This document shows positions 1 through 8,842 of a DNA stretch of 64,000 nt, piece after piece (positions within the stretch are counted from its first letter, which is position 1; each line of letters opens with the position of its first letter). Made by a program: the position numbers and the translations under genes. Under the pieces are notes generated by a model. That model searched no databases. It worked only from the letters and a program-made list of their open reading frames with translations, and was not told the origin of the DNA. The stretch comes from Verrucomicrobia bacterium SCGC AAA164-E04 (GTDB lineage: Bacteria; Verrucomicrobiota; Verrucomicrobiia; Limisphaerales; AAA164-E04): contig KB911979.1 in the NCBI GenBank assembly GCA_000383715.1, positions 58,100 to 122,099 on the forward strand, given 5' to 3'.

Positions 1-724
1 GGTTCTGGCGAGCGAATTCAAGGAACTCGGCTTCCTGAGCTTTAGTATCGGTTCCTGCAAGCTCCTTGGTGATCTTGGCTTCTGCCCGCAATTCCTGGCG
101 CATGTTTCTTAGATTCTGGAGTTCTTCCGCCGTTCCATCCTGCGCAATACCTGTCAAGGTTTCAGCCAGCTCATTTTCCTGTTTGGCAGTGATCACATCA
201 GCCACGGTATCGGCGGCTTCGGATTTAACCTTGTCAACTTCCCTCAATAATTGCTGAAGCTGGACTTTGTGATCACTGATGTTTTTGTGATACTCACTGA
301 CATCCTGCTCAAGTTCGATGATGCGTTCCTGTTTTTCGGCCAGAGTGGATGAGAAATCGTTGAATGCCGTCAGACAGCGTTTGTAATCCTCATTTGAATG
401 AATTTCATTTTCCGGTTTACCTGAATCTTTGAGCCGCTGGACGGTTTGCTTCGCTTTGGCCAATGCACCTGACTTAAGTCTCTCCAGATTGGCGACTTCG
501 TTCGTCAAATGTTTAATTTTGGCCAGTTTCTTTTCCTCTTGTGCGATGAGACCTGCGACTGCCTGCTTGTATTGATGAATACGCGCAATCTTGTCTTTGA
601 CGATCTCATCGTACTTAGCCTTGATAACATGAGGGTTTGTATCGATCACTCTGCGCGCTGCATCAATCTGACCGGTTAACAGGTATCCAACCGCTTTGAA
701 CCATCTTGTGACTGCTTTGAACAT
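1..724 (-). CDS. pspA: PspA/IM30 family phage-shock protein A (partial, C-terminus off window)
   Basis: Reading the minus strand from the ATG at 722-724 gives an open frame of 241 codons that runs off the left edge, so the stop is not seen. It begins MFKAVTRWFKAVGYLLTGQI, an amphipathic membrane-binding helix typical of PspA/IM30, followed by long Lys/Glu/Gln-rich heptad-like helices. PspA family proteins are ESCRT-III relatives that oligomerise on the cytoplasmic face of the inner membrane and keep it sealed under stress. The gene lies 26 bp after the coiled-coil membrane protein on the same strand and looks like the last or near-last gene of a five-gene cluster. No PspF, PspB or PspC is seen in the window. 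The family call is firm; the role within this cluster is inference. Confidence 0.85.
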   Translation of the reverse strand, partial: MFKAVTRWFKAVGYLLTGQIDAARRVIDTNPHVIKAKYDEIVKDKIARIHQYKQAVAGLIAQEEKKLAKIKHLTNEVANLERLKSGALAKAKQTVQRLKDSGKPENEIHSNEDYKRCLTAFNDFSSTLAEKQERIIELEQDVSEYHKNISDHKVQLQQLLREVDKVKSEAADTVADVITAKQENELAETLTGIAQDGTAEELQNLRNMRQELRAEAKITKELAGTDTKAQEAEFLEFARQN

Positions 725-750
725 AATCTTACTTTATATTGTTATTAAAC

Positions 751-1548
751 TCAGATATTTCCGGGTAAATCCTTCTCGGGACCTGAACTCCAGTCCTTCA
801 TTCTTGCTTCCACCTTACTTGCCACTTCCAGACTGGCATCCAGTTCCTGTCTCATTTTTTGCAAATCGGTGGTTGAGGCTTCGACATGGCCAAGTTTTTG
901 TAATGAAACAAGCGAATGACTCAATTGTTTCACACAACATTGTATTTCATGGATAATTTGGTCGCGCTGTTCGAGCACGGGTTGCTTGGCTGCATCAGAG
1001 CTGAGTTTTTCTGCTGTTTCCCATAAATGATGGGTTTGTTCCAATAGACGCACACTATGCGAAAACAGAGATTCTACCTGCAACCTCACATCCACCATGA
1101 TGGACCACTGAGCGGAGGGCGCATTTTTTTCCAGACTTTCAAAATTGTCTACCAAGGCTCTTAAATCTCGCAATGCTTCCTCCGGCCTTGGATCTTGATC
1201 CGATTGAATCAGGACTTGCTCCAGGTGATCCAATTCTTCCTGATGCGCGAGGTTTTGCTCGTGTTCAATTTCTGTCAGGATTTTTTGTGCCGTGGATTTG
1301 CCGGCAAGGAGCAGTTTGGATACAAAAGCTCCCGCTCCGATAAGCATGCCGGCGATACCTCCAAAAAGAAACAAACTGGTGTTTTTAAAATTAAATGCCC
1401 ATGCTGAGATCATACCCATGAATCCAATCATCGCAGGTGCCAGGACGATAGGGTTGGCAGCCAGACGCATCAAGACTCGCTTTTGGACATCATCTTTTGC
1501 TGAGTCTTTAGGCTTCTGAGTATTGATTTTGGGTCTTTTCCCGCTCAT
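751..1548 (-). CDS. Membrane-anchored coiled-coil protein of unknown function, next to PspA
   Basis: About 265 residues from the ATG at 1548 (MSGKRPKINTQ). A longer start at 1653 would follow the upstream stop directly, but the extra 35 residues look non-coding. Neither has a good ribosome binding site. After a basic N-terminus come two hydrophobic segments at about residues 35-53 and 60-82, rich in Gly/Ala/Met, then a Gln/Glu/Leu-rich helical C-terminal part that should form a coiled coil on the cytoplasmic side. I do not recognise the family. Its position between a substrate-binding/OmpA gene and pspA on one strand suggests it could link PspA to the membrane or to the periplasmic partners, a role PspB/PspC play elsewhere. 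That is inference from context only. Confidence 0.6.
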   Translation of the reverse strand: MSGKRPKINTQKPKDSAKDDVQKRVLMRLAANPIVLAPAMIGFMGMISAWAFNFKNTSLFLFGGIAGMLIGAGAFVSKLLLAGKSTAQKILTEIEHEQNLAHQEELDHLEQVLIQSDQDPRPEEALRDLRALVDNFESLEKNAPSAQWSIMVDVRLQVESLFSHSVRLLEQTHHLWETAEKLSSDAAKQPVLEQRDQIIHEIQCCVKQLSHSLVSLQKLGHVEASTTDLQKMRQELDASLEVASKVEARMKDWSSGPEKDLPGNI

Positions 1549-1655
1549 TCGCTGATATAATCTAGCATATTGTCTCAAGCATGGGAAGAACCAGCTGGTA
1601 ACTTCAGGACACCTCCACCGTAAAGAGTTATGATTGAGAGAAGTAGCACTCATCT

Positions 1656-3236
1656 TCAATAAGGTTGCTGGCCAACACTGAAAATAACAGATTGGAATTG
1701 TCCGTTTTGATTGCCCGAAGGGGCTGCTTTTGTTCGGATACGCCAATCAGAAATTCCGTTTTTTTCCAATAAGCTCGCCACGGCTTCAGCTCTTGCTTTC
1801 GCGAGTTGCTTGTTCGCGTCGGCGTTTCCCTCGGCTCTCGTCTGTCCGGTCACTTCCAAATAAAAATTGGGAAATGATTGAAGACGCTTAGCCAGAGTTG
1901 CAATTTCACGCTGACTGGAGCGGCTGACATTGGACGACCCCCTGACAAAGCCGATTGCATTTACCTGAAGTTCGCCGACCGGCATCAGGCCTTCCCACTG
2001 GTTATCATTTAATGGAGTTGCGGCGATTGCCTTGCTGCTGCCAGGGGTTTCTACTTTTGCTTGAAGATCTTTAATCAGGTTGAGATCCTGTCCCGGGTGA
2101 AATTGGCTGGATTGAAGACTCCTCATGACCTGATCATAATAGAGGGTGTGGTATTGCCCGTTCAGTGGGTCGGAAGGAATGCTTTTCGTCTTTATTAAAA
2201 CACCCATAATATTTCCGATTATGTCCTCAAGGTAGGTTTGAGACATCGCAGTCGATTGCTGCTCAATTCCAAAATGAGCGTAGTTGTCGACTGTGTTTTT
2301 CCATTGAATCCCATCGGCCACCGCATTTGCCAACTGCGAGTCGAGGTTTTCCGAATCCAGCAGATTGGCATCCTGTGTGATCAATTTCTGGATGCCATCC
2401 GTTTCATTCTGATAATGGAACAACGCCCGGAAGTAGCCCTCAGTGATTGTTTCGATCAGGGAGGGGTTGTCTTTTAAAAATGAACGTTCAGCCACGAGTA
2501 CATCCACGATGTATCCCTTCAACTGTGAACTGTCCAGCAGTACCTTGTAGCCTGATTCTTTCAATGCCTTGGCAACATGTGGTTCCCACATGATGAAAGC
2601 TTTCTTGTCGCTGGGGTTCGAGCGCTTGAGGTCTTTGAGAACATTGGAAGAACCTTCTTCTGCGCTCAACCATTTGTCTGACAAATTGGGAAGACTGAAA
2701 TGAGCCAGAATGACGCGTGCAAGGAATTCGCTTGGTGAGTCTGGTGTCAAGACAAGGCGAGTCGATGGCTGATTGAGGTCTTGTATGGATTTGAAGGTCG
2801 ACTCATGCGCAACGAGTGCATCACCGCCCTGAGTTTCGTCCAATACCAAAATGATCGACCCGGGAAAGGATCCGTTGCGTGTGCCGGCATTCAAATACGA
2901 ATCGATCGTGAAGACTGCCAGTTGAGTTTTGCGTTCTTCCAGACCTTTCAGACGGTCTGAATAATCAGCGCCATCGTCAATGACATTGAGCTTGATCTGC
3001 TTGTCGGAGAGCCACTTTACAAGGAAAGGGGACCTTAAGACCGCATAGCCACTGAAAGAATCGGCGGCGATATTAATTTCGTGTTCGTAACGACTGCTGG
3101 AGCCCGTGTCTTCAGTCAGCTTGTTGGTGAAATATGGGTGGACGAGGAATTTGTAGGCGACGGCCAATATGAAAAAGATGAAACACCAAGCTACCGTTGC
3201 GATCAGGCACCCCTTTGACTTTCGTTCGCTCATCAT
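1656..3236 (-). CDS. Membrane-anchored substrate-binding (NMT1/SsuA-like) protein with C-terminal OmpA domain
   Basis: 526 residues. An uncleaved-looking N-terminal membrane segment (about residues 10-28) is followed by a type-2 periplasmic binding fold resembling nitrate/sulfonate/taurine or phosphate binding proteins (about 50-390). It includes a stretch like the SPSEFLARVIL helix and the MWEPHVAKAL motif common in SsuA/NMT1 proteins. The last 110 residues match an OmpA-like peptidoglycan-binding domain with the helix QLAKARAEAVASLL and the preceding EVTGQTRAEGN. Its start overlaps the stop of the VWA gene by 4 bases (ATGA), so translation is probably coupled. No ABC permease or ATPase is nearby, so it is unlikely to serve classical uptake. 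More likely it senses a ligand and is anchored between inner membrane and wall. Confidence 0.75.
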   Translation of the reverse strand: MMSERKSKGCLIATVAWCFIFFILAVAYKFLVHPYFTNKLTEDTGSSSRYEHEINIAADSFSGYAVLRSPFLVKWLSDKQIKLNVIDDGADYSDRLKGLEERKTQLAVFTIDSYLNAGTRNGSFPGSIILVLDETQGGDALVAHESTFKSIQDLNQPSTRLVLTPDSPSEFLARVILAHFSLPNLSDKWLSAEEGSSNVLKDLKRSNPSDKKAFIMWEPHVAKALKESGYKVLLDSSQLKGYIVDVLVAERSFLKDNPSLIETITEGYFRALFHYQNETDGIQKLITQDANLLDSENLDSQLANAVADGIQWKNTVDNYAHFGIEQQSTAMSQTYLEDIIGNIMGVLIKTKSIPSDPLNGQYHTLYYDQVMRSLQSSQFHPGQDLNLIKDLQAKVETPGSSKAIAATPLNDNQWEGLMPVGELQVNAIGFVRGSSNVSRSSQREIATLAKRLQSFPNFYLEVTGQTRAEGNADANKQLAKARAEAVASLLEKNGISDWRIRTKAAPSGNQNGQFQSVIFSVGQQPY

Positions 3237-4135
3237 TTTTTAATAAGTGCTTTCACAACAACAAGCAATACAACGAAGCCTACAAATACAATCAACATAT
3301 AGTTCGATTCACTGCGTGATTTTGTGGGGGTATTGCTTTGAACCGTTTGACTTTCAGCGGTTCGGTATGGCGTTGGAGCCGAGCCAATGGGTTCGTTGCC
3401 CGAATTCGATAACGAGGCAATGGCAGTGGAAGCAAACTCAACGGGCAATGGCTTGAGTATGTCAAACGCATCCTCGCCAGCAAGGTTTCCCTGTTGACTT
3501 CCAACTTCTGCGAATACTTCAGCAATGGCTTGTTTGAGTGTGCTTGAATCATTTGCCCTGCGATAAGTATGCACTTGCGTTGCCAGTGTATGATCCTGTT
3601 TCATGGCCACGCCAATGACATCAACCCTCAATCCGCGGGACAACACTTCTGGGGTATGCGCTTCCACGAGGTCTCGATCATTGGCTTCACCATCTGTCAC
3701 GATCAATAGACGATATGTTCCATAGCCGAACTGGGTTTTCCTTTCCTCGAGCAATCGATCTGCTCCAATTTTTATGTATTCACCGAGAGGTGTGCCGCGA
3801 CTGGGTTGAATGGATTGAATCGCAGACAATAAAATGTTGTCGTCTCTTTGCCCGAGCGGGAATACCCAGGGATCACTGATGTCGGCGGCGCTGAAGACAA
3901 CGAGGCCTACATGGGTGGACTGAGGAATATTGCCCAATACTTCGATCAATGCCTCTTTGGCGGCATCCATTTTATTTTGGCTGCTGCCGGGCATGTTTTG
4001 TTTCATCGATCCCGATGCATCCAACACAATGACGACTTGATCAATCGACGATTGCCCCAGCGCACTGGAAAAAGCACTCAACATGAATGTCAAGGCTGCT
4101 CCTGCCAGCAAGGGGCTCATTACAATCTTTTTCAT
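3233..4135 (-). CDS. Secreted VWA-domain protein with C-terminal membrane anchor
   Basis: 300 residues. A signal peptide (about 1-27, ending near SALGQ) leads into a von Willebrand A domain. The metal-ion-dependent adhesion site looks complete: D39-x-S41-x-S43 in VLDASGSM, T115 in SRGTPLGEY, and D148 in IVTDGE. Residues from about 200 to 270 are Ser/Thr/Pro-rich and probably disordered. Residues 278-297 form a single membrane helix followed by a Lys tail, so the VWA domain should face the periplasm while tethered to the inner membrane. VWA domains bind protein partners through a divalent metal. The 4-base overlap with the next substrate-binding/OmpA gene makes that protein the likely partner. 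The exact role is not known. Confidence 0.8.
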   Translation of the reverse strand: MKKIVMSPLLAGAALTFMLSAFSSALGQSSIDQVVIVLDASGSMKQNMPGSSQNKMDAAKEALIEVLGNIPQSTHVGLVVFSAADISDPWVFPLGQRDDNILLSAIQSIQPSRGTPLGEYIKIGADRLLEERKTQFGYGTYRLLIVTDGEANDRDLVEAHTPEVLSRGLRVDVIGVAMKQDHTLATQVHTYRRANDSSTLKQAIAEVFAEVGSQQGNLAGEDAFDILKPLPVEFASTAIASLSNSGNEPIGSAPTPYRTAESQTVQSNTPTKSRSESNYMLIVFVGFVVLLVVVKALIKK

Positions 4136-4246
4136 AAAGTTATGGGTTTTGATTTGGGCTGATTCAGTTTCATGAACAAGCTACAAGGGTGGTGCTTCAG
4201 GTGTTTTTCTTCCTGAAATCCCAGTTTTAAAACGGATACATTTCGA

Positions 4247-6121
4247 TTAAAAATCGAAATCAGACGCATTGGTTGCTTCTGCGGGAACTCGGATAATTCT
4301 AAACTCAACACGCATGTTTTGTTTGGCTTCGTTGAGATTCGAGGGTTTGGCGATAAAGGGTTCACGGATGCCAACCCCAACTGGTTGAATCTGGCTTGCG
4401 TCCATTTTGACCCCTTTGTCAGAAGCATACTTGCTCACTGCACCCAGAACTTGTTCGGCGCGCTGTTTGGAGAGATTGAGGGCCGCCTGCATCGTTTCCC
4501 TTGGATTAAACTCCTGCGCGCCATCAAATGCACCTGATTCAATCAGCTTGGCCAGATTTTTGGTGGCTTCCAGATCCAGGGGGCGACCCTTTAACGCGTA
4601 GGAATAGTTACCACGTGAGCCAGATCGCTTCATTACACCTTTTTGCAGTCCTGCTTTAACCAGGTCGAGTAGCGTCTTGGTTGGGTCGGAATGTCCGCGT
4701 ATTGCGACCACTGCATTGCCGAATCGTTGTGAGGTTTCGATGACTCGCTGGAATTCAGCGCCATATTGTACCGCGCTGAATTCAGTCTGGTTGGGCTCGA
4801 AATTAATCGTAAAACTCAAGATCGTCTTATCGTCCAGCTCGCCACCTGAACTGAGCATTTCGATTTCCTCCCGAACCGCTTCCGCACGGAAACGCTCCTG
4901 ACGCTCAATTTTTGTTTTTGAAAGGTATTTTAAGAATGTGTCGGATTGGTAATTTAATCCTGAGGGGAACAACCCCATTTTCTCTTTGGCATATCCCTGA
5001 TTCACCGCCAGCATGAGAGCGGATTCCTGAAAGGCTTCAAATCCACTCAAATTGCCCTCCTGAGTAAAGAAAACGACGTTACCTGGATATCCCACAAAAG
5101 AACAATCAGAGATCAGGCCATGAGCTTCTTCCAGGACAGGTATGACTTCACTGCCGTAAATTTTCTGCGTCATATTTAACACCTGATCGTATTTTGACGA
5201 GCCACCTGCCTCGTATTGACGTTTCATATCGACCAACTCCTCGGTAGCTCGTAAATACCCCGCTACAAATTTGGTGATCAATTCCTGGTTGGAATCATAG
5301 AAATCCTTCCTGCAAACATAAACGTCAGCAATGGATCTTGATAACTCAGCCGTTGAGACAAGAACATGTGCGCCCTTTATAGTACCTTCAGCGCCCGTTC
5401 CAATATTTTCAAGTCCCCCGCACAATCCCAGCATATCGGGTGTGATTGCGAAGCAGGCGTCTATCTGTGTGTTCTTTTTCAGTAATTCTGCAGGTGAATC
5501 TGGTGAAGCAGTGAGGTCTTTGGTCCACCGGATTGTGACATCTGACCATGACAATTGAGCGGTGTTGAGGATGTCGTCGAGCATACCAACGTGGGGGCCG
5601 CCCTGTTGGATGGCGATTGTTTTTCCTTTGAGGTCAGACAGGGTCTTGATTTCCTCGCGCGCCACGAGATGATCGCCGGCTGACCATGTCATTTGCATGA
5701 TGACAACGCCTTTGGTGCGGGGGTCTGCCCCGATGATTTCAGAGGCCATTCCCATCATTCGAAAGGTGCCACGCAAGAAAGGAGTCTTACCAGCCAGATA
5801 ATCTTTGACCTGTTGAGCAAAGTCATCTCCGGGTTTCATGTCAAAGTTGAGCCCTTGCTTGTCGAATATGGAATCATCGGCAGTTTGAAGTCCGCCGTTG
5901 GCATGGAAAGTGGCCACATCGCCGCCCCAGGTGATGTAGGGTAGCTGAATTGGGCCTGAGGCATTCACTTGTCCTATGGACTGATTTCCGACAGCCGATT
6001 TAAAAGAGTCACCCTGCCCGTGCAGCGAAATCAATGGAGTTGACCAGAAGACCACTGAAAATAATAGCAAAGTTGAAAGTGTGCGTTGGATTAAATGTTT
6101 TCTTAATATTCCAAGTTTCAT
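4247..6121 (-). CDS. Large secreted substrate-binding protein with C-terminal OmpA domain
   Basis: 624 residues from the ATG at 6121 (MKLGILRKHL). A longer in-frame start exists at 6154, but the shorter one has an AGAGAA purine stretch at a suitable distance and gives a clean signal peptide ending near SLHGQG. Residues about 55-400 form an NMT1/SsuA-type binding fold, with IAIQQGGPHVGMLDDIL as the usual ligand-site loop region. Residues about 450-620 form an OmpA-like domain with GHSDP, ALNLSKQRAEQVLGAV and NMRVEFRII. An insertion of roughly 45 residues separates GHSDP from the LSKQRA helix, longer than in ordinary OmpA domains. This is the first gene of the cluster, 111 bp upstream of the VWA gene. 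It is paralogous in design to the 526-residue protein downstream. Confidence 0.75.
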   Translation of the reverse strand: MKLGILRKHLIQRTLSTLLLFSVVFWSTPLISLHGQGDSFKSAVGNQSIGQVNASGPIQLPYITWGGDVATFHANGGLQTADDSIFDKQGLNFDMKPGDDFAQQVKDYLAGKTPFLRGTFRMMGMASEIIGADPRTKGVVIMQMTWSAGDHLVAREEIKTLSDLKGKTIAIQQGGPHVGMLDDILNTAQLSWSDVTIRWTKDLTASPDSPAELLKKNTQIDACFAITPDMLGLCGGLENIGTGAEGTIKGAHVLVSTAELSRSIADVYVCRKDFYDSNQELITKFVAGYLRATEELVDMKRQYEAGGSSKYDQVLNMTQKIYGSEVIPVLEEAHGLISDCSFVGYPGNVVFFTQEGNLSGFEAFQESALMLAVNQGYAKEKMGLFPSGLNYQSDTFLKYLSKTKIERQERFRAEAVREEIEMLSSGGELDDKTILSFTINFEPNQTEFSAVQYGAEFQRVIETSQRFGNAVVAIRGHSDPTKTLLDLVKAGLQKGVMKRSGSRGNYSYALKGRPLDLEATKNLAKLIESGAFDGAQEFNPRETMQAALNLSKQRAEQVLGAVSKYASDKGVKMDASQIQPVGVGIREPFIAKPSNLNEAKQNMRVEFRIIRVPAEATNASDFDF

Positions 6122-6627
6122 AATAGGTTCTCTTTTGTAATTAAATACATTCAAAATTACATCCTAGATCTTTCACGCAATCATATCGAAACAAGCAGGA
6201 TGTGCCATTACATAATATGCCTTATTTTGTAGCACCCCCAGTTCAAGGCGCCAATGGGTTTTCTATCTGGTTTGATGGCGGCTTGTCATCTTCATGATTT
6301 GAAATTCGAACAATACTTCAACTTTTTGATCACTTTTCTGTCATGCCCCTTCTCGCCACTTGCACATCGACACACGCTTAATCTAACCTAGACCGCAGGA
6401 TGAGCGTGTATTGTTCACTGGGACTGATGATATTTGGTCCGAAATGGCCTGCGATGACGATTGTGTCATCATGCTCAGTATTGATCGTCCTGCTGCGTTC
6501 AGGTTGCAGTTTAACCGCAGCTGCTGCAACCAATCGATAAATGCAGACGCTTTGTTTCATTGAGTTGAGTGGTGGAATGCCGGATGATTGGTGGGCATGA
6601 CACATCAATTGTTGAAGCCAATTAAAC
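6122..6627. other. Intergenic region between divergent operons
   Basis: About 500 bases between the divergent starts of the substrate-binding/OmpA gene (minus) and the GH84 gene (plus). It must carry both promoters, but I cannot pick out a convincing -35/-10 pair. A minus-strand open frame of 83 codons at 6378-6629 overlaps the GH84 start. It has no recognisable domain or ribosome binding site and is treated as chance. Confidence 0.5.
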
Positions 6628-7971
6628 ATGAAAGCTGATTTCCTATCGGGAGTAATCGAAGGGTTCTACGGTCCACCTTGGACGGCAACTGAGCGTTCTA
6701 TGGTTCTGAATTGGATGCAGGCGTTTCAACTGAACACATACCTTTACGCTCCCAAAGATGATCTGAAGCAGCGCCTTCTGTGGCGCGTTCCCTACACAAG
6801 TCAGGAAACTTCAGAATTGAAGGTTTTGATCGACAATTGTCATGCGCATGGTGTGCGATTTGTGTTTGCCATCAGTCCTGGTCTGGATATGGCCTATGCT
6901 CAAGCATCCGAACTTGAAACATTGCAGGGCCGCCTGGAGCAAGTGCATGAGCTGGGTGTCCGTGATTTTGCCATCTTGTTTGATGACATCCCTGACTCCA
7001 TGCGAGCCGAGGACCGTCGACGCTTTGGAACATTTGCATTGGCTCAGAGTCATGTGGCCAACCATCTTTATCGATACCTCACCGGGCGAGCATCTTCCCG
7101 TGCAAGGTTTTTCTTTTGTCCGACGCCTTACTGCGGTCGTATGCGGCGGGCAGGATTGGGAGGGGAAAGATATCTTGAAGAAATTGGGGAGACCTTGGAC
7201 CCCGGCATCGATGTTTTTTGGACAGGGCCTGAAATTATTTCTTCTCAAATACCAGTCAGTCATATTGAGTCACTTGCGAACACCCTCCGCCGTCCACCAC
7301 TGCTCTGGGATAATTTGCATGCCAATGATTATGATGGTCAGCGTTTTTATTGCGGACCTTATTCAGGGCGACCGCTGGAGCTTCGATCAGAAATTCAGGG
7401 CATACTGCATAATCCGAATAACGAGGCGCTACTAAACTTCGTTCCCTTGAAAACTTTATCGGACTTCATTCATGCCAAAGCGACATGGAATCCCAGAGAA
7501 TCATATCTCAGTGCGATGAAGGATTGGCACGCGAGTTTTGAATCCGCTGGTTCACCCATAGATTTGGAAGACCTGGTTTTACTGGGAGATTGTTTTTATC
7601 TGCCGGAAGAGGAGGGGAGCGAGGCAGCTCAACTCTTCCATAACGCCGAGCAATGGCTCAAAGCTCCCCTGGATAAAAAGCAGGATTTTTATCGACCCTT
7701 CCAGGAGGCAGCGACCAGACTTCGCAAAATATGCGGTGAAATTGTTAATCTTGAAGATCGCCATTTATTTTCGGCCCTGCACCGTAAAACCTGGGATCTA
7801 CGAGAAGAAATGGAATTACTTCTCACCCTTGCGAAGCAAATGAAGAGTGATCCGACCAGTCAATTGCGATCGGATTATCATCTTTCGGGAACTTATCGCG
7901 GGGGGATGGTTTCCAAATTGCGCGGCCTGATTGAGCAGCGGTCCGATGGTAGCTTCATTCCAGTAAAATAG
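6628..7971 (+). CDS. GH84 beta-N-acetylglucosaminidase, eukaryotic O-GlcNAcase-like
   Basis: 447 residues, no signal peptide, so probably cytoplasmic. The N-terminus LSGVIEGFYGPPW is the GH84 signature, and ILFDDI carries the catalytic Asp pair D119-D120 that works by substrate-assisted hydrolysis of beta-GlcNAc. Long stretches resemble animal O-GlcNAcase as I remember it: LNTYLYAPKDD, GIDVFWTGP, RRPPLLWDNLHANDYD and GPYSGRP. The C-terminal 130 residues match the helical stalk domain, ending with YRGGM...F.P as in the animal enzyme. The gene is followed by a GNAT gene that resembles the remaining C-terminal part of O-GlcNAcase. The substrate could be a GlcNAc-modified protein, a cell-wall fragment or an imported glycoside. 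The family call is very firm, the physiological substrate unknown. Confidence 0.93.
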   Translation: MKADFLSGVIEGFYGPPWTATERSMVLNWMQAFQLNTYLYAPKDDLKQRLLWRVPYTSQETSELKVLIDNCHAHGVRFVFAISPGLDMAYAQASELETLQGRLEQVHELGVRDFAILFDDIPDSMRAEDRRRFGTFALAQSHVANHLYRYLTGRASSRARFFFCPTPYCGRMRRAGLGGERYLEEIGETLDPGIDVFWTGPEIISSQIPVSHIESLANTLRRPPLLWDNLHANDYDGQRFYCGPYSGRPLELRSEIQGILHNPNNEALLNFVPLKTLSDFIHAKATWNPRESYLSAMKDWHASFESAGSPIDLEDLVLLGDCFYLPEEEGSEAAQLFHNAEQWLKAPLDKKQDFYRPFQEAATRLRKICGEIVNLEDRHLFSALHRKTWDLREEMELLLTLAKQMKSDPTSQLRSDYHLSGTYRGGMVSKLRGLIEQRSDGSFIPVK

Positions 7972-8218
7972 TCCTGTCATGTTCAAGGTGCATCACCATA
8001 TGGAAAAACCTGAGCTGGCATGATAAAATACAAAATGTTAATTTTTCACTGTCAAGCATCGATAAATCATCAACAGACGAGTTCAATTTACGTTACTGAT
8101 GCTGGGTTCGTTCGATGAACGCATCGGTCGACAGGGTGATCTTTCACCTCTAGGGATGGACAAATCAAAAAATGCCAATGATAAGTAGCCCCTTAACCGC
8201 AAGAATCGGCGCAAAAAA

Positions 8219-8842
8219 ATGAGTACTTTCAAGGTCAGGAAAGGCAAGATGGAAGATCTTCAGGCGGCCTACTATATTTGCCTTAAAACGGGTAATCATG
8301 GTGCTGATGGGGAAAGGATGTATCAGGACGATCCCGATGCTTTGGGGCGTATCTTCGTTGGCCCTTACCTGGCCTTTGAGCCGGAACACAGTTTGATACT
8401 TGAGGATAATGAGGGAATATGCGGTTATGCGTTTGCAGCTTTTGATTCCAAAGGTTTTTACGAACGCTATGAAAAAGAATGGCGTCCCAAATTATGCGCC
8501 GAATTTCCAATGTCCGAAGCTGACCAAACGCAGTGGACCCCTGTGCAGCAAGTACATTCCTGGTATCATGAACCCGATTATCATTGTCCCGAACCCTATG
8601 AACAGTATCCCTCCCATCTGCATATCGATTTTCTGGAGCGTGCGCGTGGCCATGGATTTGGCCGGGTGTTGATGGAGGACCTCATGCGCCAATTAAAACA
8701 GGAGGGATCGCCTGGTGCGCATTTGGGCGTGAGTATTCGAAACACCCCGGCGCTTGGGTTCTATCCCAAACTTGGATTCAAGGAGCTGGATCGAGTTGGG
8801 GGGCCTGATGATGGTTGCATCTACCTAGGAAAAAAATTGTGA
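8219..8842 (+). CDS. GNAT acetyltransferase similar to the C-terminal HAT-like domain of O-GlcNAcase
   Basis: 207 residues with the GNAT fold order: FKVRKGKMEDLQAAYYIC at the start, LILEDNEGICGYAFAAFD as strands 3-4, then R143-G-H-G-F-G148 matching the acetyl-CoA loop R/Q-x-x-G-x-G, and NTPALGFYPKLGFKELDR near the end. The motif LEDNEGICGYA closely resembles the same place in the human O-GlcNAcase C-terminal domain, where the acetyl-CoA loop is lost. Here the loop looks intact, so the protein may truly bind acetyl-CoA. A structurally solved bacterial relative is the Oceanicola granulosus protein OgAT. It follows the GH84 gene by 247 bp and overlaps the EIIC permease by 4 bases. The acceptor substrate is unknown. 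Confidence 0.85.
   Translation: MSTFKVRKGKMEDLQAAYYICLKTGNHGADGERMYQDDPDALGRIFVGPYLAFEPEHSLILEDNEGICGYAFAAFDSKGFYERYEKEWRPKLCAEFPMSEADQTQWTPVQQVHSWYHEPDYHCPEPYEQYPSHLHIDFLERARGHGFGRVLMEDLMRQLKQEGSPGAHLGVSIRNTPALGFYPKLGFKELDRVGGPDDGCIYLGKKL

Noticed and set aside
6378..6629. Minus-strand open frame of 83 codons upstream of the GH84 gene
   Set aside because: Overlaps the GH84 start, has no ribosome binding site or recognisable domain, and its composition looks random.
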